Assembly (NCBI GenBank): GCA_004764695.1
Contig: SMSO01000014.1
Span: 3,237,148 to 3,301,147 of the forward strand
Origin: Schizochytrium sp. TIO01
Taxonomy: Eukaryota; Sar; Bigyra; Thraustochytrida; Thraustochytriidae
Length of the DNA: 64,000 bases
Direction of reading: 5' to 3'
The notes below the pieces were generated by a model that had not been told where the DNA came from, did no database searches, and worked only from the letters and a program-made list of their open reading frames with translations. The number at the start of each line of letters is the position of its first letter. Positions within the stretch are counted from its first letter, which is position 1. The position numbers and the translations under genes were made by a program. Shown one piece after another: positions 1-12,117 of the stretch.

Positions 1-112
1 CTCGACTCACCCACGCACGAGTGCCGAAGCTCTAAGAATTCGCGCGGTGCTTCCCTGTTATCCATCCACCAAAGCTGTTATTGGATATAACAGCGTGGCA
101 TTTCGGCGATCA

Positions 113-478
113 CATTGATTGATTGATTGATTGATTGATTGATCGATTCGGCGATCACATTGATTGATTGATCGATTGATTGATCGATTGATTGATCGAT
201 TGATTGATCGATTGATTGAGATTGATTGATTGAGATTGATTGATTGATCGATTGATTGAGATTGATTGATTGATCGATTGATTGAGATTGATTGATTGAT
301 TGATTGATTGATCGATCGATTGATTGATTGATTGATTGATCGATTGATTGAGATTGATTGATTGATCGATTGATTGAGATTGAGATTGATTGATTGATTG
401 ATCGATCGATCGATCGATTGATTGATCGATTGATTGAGATTGATTGATTGATCAATTTATTGAGATTGATTGATTGCT
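113..478. repeat. GATT/GATC compound tetranucleotide array
   Basis: About 365 bases of GATT units interspersed with GATC and GAGATT variants, the largest microsatellite in the window. The array is open in several frames and gives an artefactual Ser/Ile/Asn/Gln-rich translation on the minus strand, which should not be annotated as a protein. Smaller arrays of the same unit occur near 1903-1930 and 53540-53566. Confidence 0.95.
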
Positions 479-733
479 TCATTCGTCGCTCTAAATGCGC
501 TCGCTCACCGGGCTCCTCAAGAACTGCCGGCTCGAGCTGGCGCCGACTTGTCAGTCTGTCGCCTGCTCGCAGGCGAGGGTGTAGGAGGAGAGCGTGCCGC
601 TCCAATTGGCTCCCTGCTGCCGCCTCCCACGCCGCGAGCTTACAGCTTAGGTCTTGCTTGAACTCGCTCGCTCGATCGTTCGCTGCCAGAAATGCGAACT
701 TGAAACTTGAAGTTGAAGAGGTAAGAGATTCAT

Positions 734-734
<1 letters not shown>

Positions 735-767
<33 letters not shown>
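735..767. repeat. AAGT tetranucleotide array
   Basis: About eight consecutive AAGT units. The same unit recurs at 7647-7673 and 58918-58940, far away in the window. Confidence 0.95.
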
Positions 768-768
<1 letters not shown>

Positions 769-874
769 CTAAGGCTGTCGCTTATTACGTGCATCTTACA
801 AGCACGCAGTAAATGTGGCAGAACGAAGGCAAACAACGACTCCTCGCTGTCAGTCAGGAGATTGTGGCGTTTAC

Positions 875-902
875 CACTCACTCACTCACTCACTCACTCA
901 CT
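875..902. repeat. CACT tetranucleotide array
   Basis: Seven tandem CACT units in gene-free DNA. Confidence 0.93.
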
Positions 903-2250
903 ACCCGTTCCAGCGCCTAAATCCAAGTGCCGCTCCGCTGCTGGAGAAATAAACAAAATAAACTGGTCTGTCTTTCCAGGACACGACGGCAACTTGATGA
1001 AGACTGTAAGTCCAAGCGAAGAAATCAACCCTCGAAAGTCAAAATGCCATTGTGAAGTCTTGCCGAGCACCACCGTTCCATTTCCTCTTTATCTACCTAC
1101 CTCAAGTCGTTGGGTTTTCAAGATTTGCAGGTGAAAAAACATTAAAATAAAATTTTAAAATAATACATTGATACATATATTAATCCTTATATATTTTAAA
1201 AAAGAAGGAATGAATAAAAAGAATGAAGAGTATTCTAAAAAAGTTAAAATTGTTTTTATTTTGAACATTGTTTTTAATTTAAAAAGAAGTAAAATGGATG
1301 CTCTTCTGGTTCCTTCTTATAGCATTTAGTGAGCGCCTTGTGCAAGTTTAATAAATAAAAAACGTTTTTGAAAGCAACTTATTATTATAAATTTCTGTTT
1401 CTTGATTACACAATAGTGAAGACATGTCTTGTCTCCTCTGCGCGATTACTGCAGTCAGTTGGCACATGACGCCAACTAGAAAAAGAGGTTTGCGCGAAAG
1501 AAAAGGCGTCGCACATCAAGCACGACTGCAGCAGTAAGCATGGCGCTAACACCCATATACCCCTTACACTAAGAGAGAAAAGAAGTCTGCGTGGGGGCCG
1601 TTGGAAGTACGCAAGTTGACACTTTGCTTTGTTTTCCTTCACGCGTAACCACCATGAGCTCGTACTGTGGCGCACACTATGGATAACACGAAGGAACGGA
1701 TAGCTAGCTAGCTTCTCGCTGCTTCTTTTTCTCACTTGCCGCTGGCCTTGTGTTGGAAGGGAGAGAACCACAAAGGAGTTTGAAGGCTGATTTCTGAGGG
1801 GTTTTAGGAAAAGGGCGCCCAACTTTGAATGAACTTCGGACAGAGCTCGTCTTGCTTGGCCTCTTCTGGCTCGCTCGAGACCTCGATTTGCATGCTTTGA
1901 TTGACTGATTGATTGATTGATTAATTAATTCGCCGGAAGCAAAGCTTGCATTTGCCAGAAAGACCGGCAAGAAGGTAGCAGCAGCCAGCTGGTTCTCAAG
2001 ACACGAGGTGCTCTAGTTGGCTAAATTCACTACAAGGAAGCCTATAGTCGTATTGGCAAGGACCTGGCGAGAGAACCGTGGCAAACCAGCCAGCATAGCG
2101 AGCGAGCGAGCGAGCTAGCGCACTCCAACTCGCCGCTGCCACAGCCGCTGCCGTCTTGAGGCCCTCGAGCTTCACCGTTCGGCCCCGCGATAATCCAGCC
2201 AGCCATGGAAGGAAGGAAGAAGCCCTGAGGAAATAGGTTCGCGAGTTATC

Positions 2251-2272
2251 GTTTGCTTGCTTGCTTGCTTGC
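2251..2272. repeat. GCTT tetranucleotide array
   Basis: Five tandem TTGC/GCTT units. The same unit recurs at 2433-2451 and 9879-9906, and as its complement at 54277-54306. Confidence 0.9.
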
Positions 2273-3506
2273 AAAGATATCTTCAAGCTGCTCCCAGAGC
2301 TAGCTCGCTAGCTCTTCAGATTTCAAGCCCGATTTCAACTGCTGCTGAGCGGGAGCTGGCTGGCTGCTCGGAAAACGGCAACAGGACAGTCGTTTAGGAG
2401 GCAGCCAAGGCGATTGGAAACTCCATCTGGCAGCTTGCTTGCTTGCTTGCTAGCTTTGGCAGCGTCCAGTCATCGCCACGTCCTCCAATTCCTTCCTGGG
2501 CTGCCACCAGTTGTAATGTATGGAAACCCAAGATTCGTAGGAGGCCCAGCGAGAACTTCAAGAATGCAGCGAGCGCCCTTTCCTTTCTTCCCGGGTCGCT
2601 GCTGCATAAGAATGATTCATGCTGATCGTCTCAATGCCAGAGTCAGTCGAGCTGAAGTTGGGCGATATTGGTGGTTTTTAGGGAACCTGTGATCTCCAAA
2701 CAGCCCTCAAACGATAGAGATCACCGGGAGATGTTGAAGGTCTTCATATCAAGCCGCCAGCGCCTCTTCAAGGCCCGGCAGGAAGCCCGAGAGCACCATT
2801 CTTTTAGGTTTGATGCTGAAAGAAAGAAAGTCCCATTGAAAGGGTCCGGAGCACGAGTGGATTCGGCAGTTCTGACCTTGAGGTCCTGTGCATAGCGCAA
2901 TACAGAGAACCGCCCAATAACAGCAACGGTGAACGGAAAGTAGTAGGTAGTAAGTAGTAGGTATGCAGCAGGAGTTCGGATCAGGATTGGCTTCCTTCTG
3001 CCAACAACCGTGCTAGCGAATACTTCTCAACTCCAATCCAAGTCAGGAAACGGGGCTCTCTCTTGGTCCTCCATCGCTCCCTTTTACCAAAAGCTTACTT
3101 CGGTCGGGCAGCTCGTGCAGAATTAAGCTCGTACTTCTGATTCCAGGCACCCAACGGCCCAATTCCGCTCGATACCTCATCGTTATTGTCTACGACTTGC
3201 TGCTTCTGAGATCTTGGTTTGCAGAGCTCTGCGATCGTGCTCATAAGTGAATGAATAACTACATACATAACTGAGCGAATCAAAGCATAGTTTAGCCTTA
3301 TCTGTCATCGATGAAATGCTGCCATGTGGAGAACAGGCCGCTGTAATCTTGTGTTGGCAAATACGCGGAGACACAGAGAAGGCGCCTTGAAGCCAGTAGG
3401 GCGAAGAAGCGAAACGGATCAGCAAGCGTCCTCTCTGCTCCTTGTACACTGCTCATTCCACACTGCACTACGCGCACAGAGGGTGAGCACGATGGTTTCT
3501 GCATAA

Positions 3507-3560
3507 CGACGACGATGAGGACGACGACGACGACGACGACGAGGAGGAGGAGGAGGAGGA
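3507..3560. repeat. GAC then GAG trinucleotide array
   Basis: A run of GAC units passing directly into GAG units. It is one of the few trinucleotide arrays in flanks otherwise dominated by tetranucleotides. It is open in several frames but lies in no recognisable gene. Confidence 0.92.
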
Positions 3561-6500
3561 AAAGATAGATCTCCGCCATTATCGTTATTTGGCCAAGACA
3601 GGCAACTTAAACCTTACGCACGATGGAGCCAGCTTCGCTTCGTGCAATGGATGGTGTGTTCCATGCAGTCATCCTTCAAGCCGCCTCCGATCTTGATTTC
3701 CAAACTCTGATCCTCAGGAGCATGATCGATCTCCGATCTTCTCCTTTCATTTTCATCAAAGCTGTTGCGACACCAATGCCTTCAAGAGCAGAGCGCAAGT
3801 GAGGTGGGCTGAGTCATTGATTCCTAACCACCACCGTGACATCGATTTTATGTCCGCTCAGCGCTTTCTCTGCCGGTCTTGCTTGCTCGCTAACTAGCTA
3901 ACTAACTAACTGCCTGCCTGTCTGGGAGCGCATCGTCATGATCACCAACCATAGCAGCCGCCTCCCACACAGCGGCATCCTCAAGACTGTTAGTTCTCAA
4001 AGGCCGCTTCGCTTCGAAACCAACACATTCATTCAATCACTCATTCAACCACCATTATCTGCCAACTCTTGGCACTTGGCACGCACACTGCGCGCGCCGA
4101 GGGAGATAATAGCGCACACGTATCCTATCTCTGCTGTAGCCAAGCTTAGCTCAGATGAGCATATTGGATGAATGAATAGGTACTCCAGACCTCGATTTGG
4201 GAACCGAAAGAGCGGGAAGAAAAGGCGGATTTTCCCAAAAATTTCACTTCATTTTTTTTTTAAATATAAATAAATAAATGAACATGTTAATTATTTTTAA
4301 TTACAAAGCCTTGGGTCAAGTTATCATTTTTCGTTATAGTACTATTAAGAGATTGCGTTAGTATAACCCAAACTTAAAGCTTTTGTTTCCCTTTTGTTTT
4401 GCCTTCTAAAAACTTTATTCAAAAATAAATAAATTTATTTCAAACGTTTTATTTCAACATGATAAAATGAATTAAAAAATGCACACGAGAAAGTGTATCA
4501 GAGCATGTTGTTAGTGATGTGACTACAGGTGGGATAGTTGCGTGAGAAAGAGATCAGCAGAGAGATAGGTATTTTAGCACACCTTTCTCGACTTCATTAC
4601 ACTTTAGTGCGGGCGGTTCTGTCCTCCTTCCTGAGCACGCGATCACAGCTCATTTGCTCATTTGAGATGACAACAGAGCCTTGCGAGCGAGCAAAGCTAA
4701 GAAAGCACACGGAGTTCGACGCCGTGGTGGACCCACTGGTGCGGATGCATTATACTTCGTGGTTCTCGATCAGTGCAGCATCAGGAAGGGACGTCGTGCT
4801 GATATGGTTTCCGCCCGCTCTCAGAAAGAGGCCGCCTCCATTTCTGATTAATGCCTATCTATGGGTTAGTATGGACGCTTTCATAAAGCGCTGAGGTACC
4901 TCTTTATTTACCTACCTATTAGCGATCAGCTTAGCAAAGATGCGGTTCCTCTCCAAAGGAACCAAAGGCGCCTTGTACTGGTACTCAGACAGCACACAGG
5001 GCTCAAGCTTTAATTTAAAGTCGAGTAGTCCAAGGTCAAAGTTGCAGACAGTGTAAGATGCTGCTACAAAATCAGACTGTTTGTTTGTTTCAAAATCGGG
5101 GTTTCGCTTTTCGGGGGAATGGATCGCGGCATCATTACGATTCGCTATTCGTGCCTAGCGTTCCTCAATGAACCTCTCTTCCCTGTGTGCGCAGTGTCGA
5201 ACTTTGAAGAACGATCATGGCAATTTCACTGCGCTGACTTTTGCTTAAATTGGCGCTCAAAAGCTACCATAAGGGCCAGCCAATGGATAAAACTCATGGG
5301 CTTTATGTTAGGCAATCGGTAGGTGCCAGCCTGCCTGAAGTTCTCTCTCGCTAGTAAAGCATCAGATTTTAATTGCATACAACATATGACGGCAGCGGTC
5401 CCGTGGAGACTTGTAAGAAGGAAGCTTTGGTGGATTCCGCCTCATAGGAGGTACTACAAAACTCGCTTGGGTGCGCGCACGCAGGCACCGTCCCTACAGG
5501 CGGCTTGACAAAGCAATGGCGATGGATACGGGCGAGAACGATGAAGGCTGATGTGAGCAGAGAGGCAGAGAACTGCTTGTGAACGAGGGTGACTTCAATT
5601 TCACTCAGCCACGGCGGCCGACCACACCGAAGCGTTGCCGTGATATTTCTTCGAGATTTTCTGGAGAAGCCGCATGAGTCGGAGCGGACAAAATGAGTTA
5701 TTCTCTTGCACGCAGATTGCAGTTTTTGAAGCTTCGTCTTCGCATCACGTTACTTGATATCATATTGAACAGAATTAGGAACCGAGCAAAACAAGGAAAT
5801 CTGTGTTCAATACATGAGAAAAGAGAGCACTCGTATTAGCAATGTTCGGTAGACGTTTACTATGGAAACCAAGAGTAAAAAAAAAAAGTCGTAGCTTGAG
5901 GAGTTCGGTTTCTCACTACAAGTTCAAACTGCGCTGATTGTGCAGTTGTAGTAATTTGAGTTTGTCCGGTCTTTTCTCAATTTTATAAACGTTCACTTTT
6001 GAGTTGTGAAGAAAGGACAAGCGATTCAACACGACAACGGAACGGGTTCGATCAATCGAGTTGAGGTCTTCAACGTTTTCGTAGTACCTACCTAATACTA
6101 AGATCATGAAGGCAACCAATATTGTTCTCACCTGCAATGTGTTAAGCATGTAATGAAGTACAGCCAGCTTCTAGGATGAATCTGAAAGTCTTATAATTTC
6201 GTCTATCGCATGGCTGTGAAGTCAATCGGTTCGTTCCTGTTTGCAATAGTGGATAAGCACAGCACAGAACTTCCTCTTCATGTCGAGACTCTATGATGTT
6301 GGGTGTGAAAGAAAGGTCACTCACCGCGTGCCGCACCCCCTTTTTCCCATACAACTTCGAATTCACAATAGTACATACGTAAGAGGTGCACGATTCTTGC
6401 AGGGAAGGAATCCTTTTAGCTTCATTGACCAACAGCCCTTGAGGCGGAAAGAGAGGCACAGATACCAGCGATTATCATAAACATGACAACGGCGGTGTTC

Positions 6501-7751
6501 CAGCTGTTAACGATACCCTTGGGTTCGAGCGCAGAACTACGTAGTTATCTCCTTCTGGTACAAGCACCTCAAAGATATGACCAGAACGGGTTCTTCACTA
6601 TTGCATTAGTAAGGGCCGAGTTCTCATGTTGGCGTTTTAAAACTACTTCTTTGTCAGAAAGTAAAGAAAAGAAAAACCCTTTTTTCAAAATTCTTTACTT
6701 CACCAAAACATTTTAAATTTTCATAGGTTCTAAAAACAAAGAAAGCAAAAGCTTTAAAGAAATAGTTCTTTTAAATAAAATATAAATAAAATTAATATAA
6801 AAGATTTAAAATAATAATAAAAGGTTTCTTGTCTTCAGCGCTGGGTCCCTCAATTATATCATATTCTACGTCAACGAACTGTTGTAGTCATCCTCCTCAG
6901 GTTCTCCCCGAGACTACTTTTCCTAGTACTACAATTAGCGCGTCTAATAGTCGTCCATCTGGCGTGCCATTTTTTCTCGATGACGCGAGCCCTCACCTGG
7001 TTAGTCAAATGATTAGCCCTGGTTAGTGAAATCAGTAGAGGTGCTGTTCTCTCAGTACAACGGCGGAGACAGGAGTTCCTGCACAATCAAGACCTGCGGT
7101 GCATTTTTTTCAAGCGCCGAAGAGAACCGCAAGAACCCGTTCTGTTCTGCTCAACACGATTCTTGCCGATTCTTGTCGATGCGTGAAACTTTTCTGCGGA
7201 CTCCATGAGATAGTTGGCAACCTTGATGACTGATTATCTGCTCTGGCTCCGGCTGAGACCCATCGTGCCATGGTTGTCGAGCTCTTCTGCGCAGCAACGG
7301 AGTAGTGCAGTGCACTGCGTCATGAATAGCGCTGCGATTCGTCGGCGAAGAACCAGAGAATATACAATCTAGCTAGCCATCCTCAATCTGAAGAACCCAT
7401 TTTGAGGTGCGCTTTGCTGCTCTCTGCAGGTCAGTTGAGCGGTCAATACTCTACACTTTCATGCAAGCAAAGACAATCGAACTATCCATCGTCAGCACTC
7501 AGTCAGTCAAAGATGAGAGATTAATTGCCGCCTTTTCAGGTCTTCAAATTGCAGTTCTTCAAGACCAGGACCAGCAAGTTCAAGATATCTTGATAGACAG
7601 AAAGAGGGAGCTCCCTCTTTCTGTTTAACAAACGCAACTATCTACCTAAGTAAGTAAGTAGGTAAGTAAGTAAGGGAACGGAGAAGAAGAAAGAAAGATA
7701 GATGGACTATCGTCATAATAACCTGGCGGCCAGACTTGAAAAAGCACGCAG

Positions 7752-7789
7752 GCTTTGCTTGCTTTGCTTGCTTTGCTTGCTTTGCTTTG
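7752..7789. repeat. GCTTTGCTT nonanucleotide array
   Basis: Four copies of a nine-base unit, in effect alternating GCTTT and GCTT. No gene is recognisable around it. Confidence 0.9.
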
Positions 7790-8742
7790 ATTCTCCTTAG
7801 GCCTGTCAATCCTTGGTCCGGCGGGCGGGCCGCTTGCTGGCGAGCCTGGGAGCCCGTTCTTTGGAGGCAGAGGCGGCCTGCGAGGCGAAGAAGCGGAGCA
7901 AGGACCAGCTGGGCGCCCAGAGTCGTCGCTTCAACCTTCATCGTTCCGCAGTGGTCTGAGGTGCGAAAGAGAAATTGAAGTCGTGGGATGTTCCCACTAA
8001 AGCGAGCTTTGAAACCTTTTGTTTTCGCTCTTTCTCTTATCTATTCTAATTCTCATTTAATTTTAAAAAAATATGTATGTATCTATATTCAAAGCAAAAA
8101 GAAAAGCAATCATCACAGAGAAAGGAAAGAAAAGATAAGAATAGAAAAGAAAAACTCCTCCGTCTTACTTCATACGGTGTATAACCTGCTTGAAAACTCT
8201 CTATCCAGCAGAACAGATTGAAAAAGGAAACAGAAAAAGAAAAAGGCAAAAGAAACACGCGCGATTCTCATTGATGAGTAGAGAGAGCATTCATTTATTC
8301 TCCCTTGGGGCAGGCCGCCGCTGTACGTACTTACTGCATAGTTCTGTGTTCTGGTGGAAGCCGCTGACACCGTGGCTCAGCGGGCAGCACGAGCGGAGAT
8401 CAGGCAGCTATAGCTAGCTGTCTGTTGTGGGCTGCCACCTCATGCGACGACGGAAGCCCGGCAGGGTGGGCTGAAGCTACGGCGGCGTGGGTTCTGCACC
8501 CCTGCTCGTATGGGCTAAACACCAGCGGCGTGAATGATTTCAAAGTTCGCTTGGCGCTCATCTTCTTATCTGTCTATTTTTTCTTTTCTGATTTCTGTTT
8601 TCTGTTTTCTGTTTTCTTTTTAATTGGTCGTTTACGGAGAGACTTTGAAAACAAAGGGGAAAAGAAAGACGGAAAAGGCCAAGTGTTTGAACCATGTTTA
8701 CAATACTGCGGAAGCATGGGAATGTTGAAAACTCTCAAAAAG

Positions 8743-8872
8743 AAAAGTAAAGTAAAGTAAAGTAAAGTAAAGTAAAGTAAAGTAAAGTAAAGTAAAGTAA
8801 AGTAAAGTAAAGTAAAGTAAAGAAAAGAAAAGAAAAGTAAAGCAAAGCAAAGCAAAGCAAAGCAAGCAAGAA
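8743..8872. repeat. AAAGT pentanucleotide array with degenerate tail
   Basis: About sixteen tandem AAAGT units followed by AAAAG and AAAGC variants, total about 130 bases. The hydrophobic Leu/Tyr/Phe frames on the minus strand here are translations of the array, not genes. Confidence 0.95.
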
Positions 8873-9428
8873 AGAAAGAAAATGGTGGTTCTTTCAATAT
8901 GCAAGAAAGGCCAGGTTCTTTCCCTCATCGTTCATCGCTGTAGATAAATAAATACATGAGTAAGTGCGTGAAAGTAAGAATAAACAAGCAACAAATAGAA
9001 GAAGAAATAGACAAACAAACTACTAAACAAATGCGCCTGTGCTCTGAATGAAAGGAGGAGTACGGGCAACTTGAGTGTGCGAGCGGGAGGATGGATGCAA
9101 AGGCGTGCTTCTTTCTGCCTATCTATCTCAAAGCCAATTGCAAGAATCCAACTTCGTCAGCTCTCCCGTGGACGATCGCAACCACGCCACGCCGAAGTGG
9201 TTCAACTTGAGACCCGTCGGGCGGCGCCGTGACGCCTGCCTCCTGCCTATCTGCCGCCGGCTCTGACTGACACAAATAGAATAGCGCACGCCTCGGCGCG
9301 ATTGAATGAACGGGTGGCGGTTCCCTCAGGCAAAGCTAAAGGGTCGCGCCGTTGCGCGGAGATCAAAGGCGTCTTACGTATGCATGCATGCATGCAGCGG
9401 AACTGGCCATAGTGATCCTCATCAGCGT

Positions 9429-9454
9429 AGACAGACAGACAGACAGACAGACAG
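9429..9454. repeat. ACAG tetranucleotide array
   Basis: Six tandem ACAG units, with a short GCAT array just upstream (9380-9396) and GA/CA-rich low-complexity DNA just downstream (9583-9650). Confidence 0.92.
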
Positions 9455-9878
9455 TATCGTCTTGAGAATGAGCGAGAACAGAAGACTGATCCAAACGAAT
9501 TTCAAGATTTTCATGAGAACCGAAGAAGAAGACAGTTTTAAATAAATCCTTCGCCATTCGCCCTTCAGGCCTGAAGACAGGCACGCATAGAGAGAGAGAG
9601 AAAGAGACAGACAGGCAGACACGCGGAAAGAGACAGACAGAGAGCGAGAAGGGGGAACGCGTTCCGGCGCGGTCTTTGTTTACCAGCAACATGGGGGCAA
9701 TCTCGTTCCTGCCGGTTCAGGGTCCCGTGAAGTCGCATGGTGCGCTTGCGGCGGATGTCTATAGACAATAGGGGCGAAAGGGCGAAGAAAGGAAGGACAA
9801 TTGGGAAAGGGGAAAAGGGGGGAGAAGAAAGAAGAAAGTCTTTTCTTGTTTTCTTTTTTGGCAGGAGATGAACTCGCC

Positions 9879-9906
9879 TGCTTGCTTGCTTGCTTGCTTG
9901 CTTGCT
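9879..9906. repeat. GCTT tetranucleotide array
   Basis: About seven tandem GCTT units within gene-free DNA. Confidence 0.92.
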
Positions 9907-11466
9907 CTTGCTGCTGTTCGATTGGGTCGGTTGTGATGAAGCATGGAAGGAAGAGTGAAAGGGAGGACTTGGGAGTTGGGAAGTATGCGAACAGGTTTTT
10001 CAAGGAGAGGATAGAGCTCGAAGGAACGGGGCAGTCAAAGCAGTACGTATGGCGTCCTTGATCTGCCTTTTTTCGAACAGAACTGCTCTTTCTTTTTTCT
10101 TTTTTCTTTTTTCAAGTTTCTAATTTTAGTTTTATTTTTTAAGTTTAGAGTAAAATATCACAGTAAATAAAATCATGTTTGAAATAAACAAGTAATAAAG
10201 GACAACTTGAAGAAGAAGGGGAGATAATATGGGGGAGAAGGAGGGAAATGGACGGCGCACGAGGTCGATGGGCGTGAGTGAGTGAGTAAATAGAAATGAA
10301 AAAAATGAAAAAAAGAAAATAAAGAAAAGAGGGTGAAATTGAAGGAGAAAAAGCGCAGCAGAAGGGCTGACTTCGGGTCGCTAATCGGCTAATCGTCGCT
10401 CGCTTAGCTCGCCCGCTCGTTCCTACGATGACTCAGCCCCCTCGGCTCAGGCACGGGCGAAGAAGCAGAGCGTCCCCTGGCTGAAGACCTGCTCGCACGC
10501 TCACCCTTCGAGCGAGCACGGCCTTGGCCATGGGAGAACCAGCCACGAGAGCGTGCGAGGAAGGAATAAAGGAATGAGTGAAGGAATGAATGGCAAGAAG
10601 GAAGGAAGAGAAAAGAGAAAAGAAAACGAGAAAAGAGAGAACGAAGAGGAAAGAAAAGAAAAGAAAAGAAGAGCAAAGAAGGACTGAAAAAAAGAAAAGG
10701 AAAAGAGGGCGGGCAAAAAACAGAGAGACGCCAGAAGTAGGAAAGGTAAATCGCAGCAATACGGAGCGAGCCAAAAGAGGCGCGGAAGAAAAAGCTTTTT
10801 GAAAAGAGTATTGGCGATAAGAGCTGTTTTTACTTTCATGGCTCCCTCCCCTCAAAGTCGAAACAGCCGCGTTAAAAATAAATAATGTTCAAATGAATAT
10901 ACATATGTATGTACATATAAAAGAAAAAGAAAAAGAAAAATATTTTGTTTTATCTCTCCAATTGAGCACATAAAATATTAAAAAAATAACCTGACCAAAA
11001 GAGAGGGGGAAAACTTTGAAAAAGAGAAAGGAAAAAGTAAAGCAAGAGAGGAAAGAAAAGACGAAAAGGCCGTCGATGAGAGGGCCAGAAAATATTTTAA
11101 AAGGAGTTTGAAGGGAATAAGCAGGCAGTTTATGTACGGACACACGTGAAAAGAAGCGGCGGCCAAAATTCAAGTGAAAGCAAACCTCAAACTTCAAGCA
11201 ACCGAGCCAAAGCACAGCCAGACAGACCACCTTAGCTGCCCAGCTGTTGATCTACCTGCCGCCGGTCGGTGGAGTGTGGAGGCCCCTCGGTCGTGCGGCA
11301 GCGTTGCCAAAGAAGCAGCAACAGCAGCAGCTAGCGTCCTCGTCGCGGGTGGTCCCGACGTCGCGCTCATTCATTTGAATTTGATTCATTCGCCGAGTGA
11401 ATTTCTGCATTCCTCTTAGAAGTAGACTTAGTCTCGATAGACAGTAGTTCACATTTGCATTTCAAG

Positions 11467-12117
11467 ATGTCTTTCGCTGGACGTTCTGCCTTTGGCGTTG
11501 GCGCCATGATCTCCCGCTCTCTGCGCGAGCGCCCTATTGCCACCAACTTTGTGCTGAGTGGTCTTCTTGGCCTCGCCAGCGACTGCATTTGCCAGTTCGG
11601 TGTTGAGCGCAAGACCTGGGAGACCCTCGACTACAACCGCCTCTGGGGCATGGGCTCTTTCGCTGCGACTTATTCCATGGTCAAGCTCCGTGTCTACCCT
11701 CTCTACGGCATGGTCATGCCTACATTCCTGAAGGCCACAGCCTTCCGCCAAGGAATTGCCAGCAGTCTCCTCGATGGCCTCGTGCACAGCCCGATCCTCT
11801 ACTTGCCCTACTACTACGTCTACACTGGTCTCTGGCAGGGCAACATGCCTAGCCAGAGCATTGAGACCTACAAGGAGCAGTTTGTCCCCGTCATGAAGTC
11901 TTTGATTTCAATTTGGGTCCCCGTTCAGGCCGTCAACTTTGCCCTTGTGCCGCCTACCCACCGCATCCTTTTCGTCTGCGTCTGCAACCTCGTCTGGAAC
12001 GGCGTCCTGGACTACCAGAGCCACAGCCTTGCTCACCACACCGAGGACATCATCTCCCACCACGAGGTGATCACCCACCACGAGACCGCGCCCACCGCCG
12101 GCGCTGTGATCGCCTAA
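11467..12117 (+). CDS. Mpv17/PMP22-family integral membrane protein
   Basis: A 216-residue protein of the Mpv17/PMP22 family, four-helix proteins of the mitochondrial inner or peroxisomal membrane linked to small-solute permeability and organelle DNA maintenance. The family signature lies in the C-terminal third: a W-x-P-x-Q-x-x-N-F segment, then a PP-x-x-R-I-L segment and a V-W-N-x-x-L-D-Y segment, in the expected order. Length fits the family (about 180-220). The start chosen is the ATG at 11467, with A at -3; the frame is open slightly further upstream only from a TTG. The N-terminus is basic and Ser/Arg-rich, compatible with organelle targeting. The C-terminus carries a His-rich tail (about residues 187-205) unusual for the family. 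Codon use is strongly biased to C/G third positions, unlike every gene in the 14.5-34 kb block, which suggests a well-expressed resident gene. No intron is needed. Confidence 0.92.
   Translation: MSFAGRSAFGVGAMISRSLRERPIATNFVLSGLLGLASDCICQFGVERKTWETLDYNRLWGMGSFAATYSMVKLRVYPLYGMVMPTFLKATAFRQGIASSLLDGLVHSPILYLPYYYVYTGLWQGNMPSQSIETYKEQFVPVMKSLISIWVPVQAVNFALVPPTHRILFVCVCNLVWNGVLDYQSHSLAHHTEDIISHHEVITHHETAPTAGAVIA

Larger units (their letters stand above)
1..11466. other. gene-poor, microsatellite-rich stretch
   Basis: I see no supportable protein gene here. Open frames are short, overlap on both strands, are often created by simple repeats, and none shows a recognisable domain. The stretch alternates between mixed-composition DNA and AT-rich islands (about 1130-1400, 4230-4480, 6660-6830, 8040-8120, 10080-10330, 10870-10990) and carries many tetranucleotide arrays listed separately. 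The longest non-repetitive frame with a normal look is 4538-4894 on the plus strand (first ATG 4667), but it resembles nothing I know. Untranslated regions, non-coding RNAs or small spliced exons cannot be excluded without transcript data. Confidence 0.6.

Noticed and set aside
78-881. 267-residue minus-strand frame
   Set aside because: Mostly a translation of the GATT/GATC array; no domain.
8574-8928. Hydrophobic Leu/Tyr/Phe minus-strand frames
   Set aside because: Translation of the AAAGT array.
10404-10855. Phe/Ser/Leu-rich minus-strand frames
   Set aside because: Complement of a purine-rich GAAAA tract, no conserved motif.
11449-11787. 112-residue minus-strand frame
   Set aside because: Shadow of the GC-biased Mpv17-like gene.
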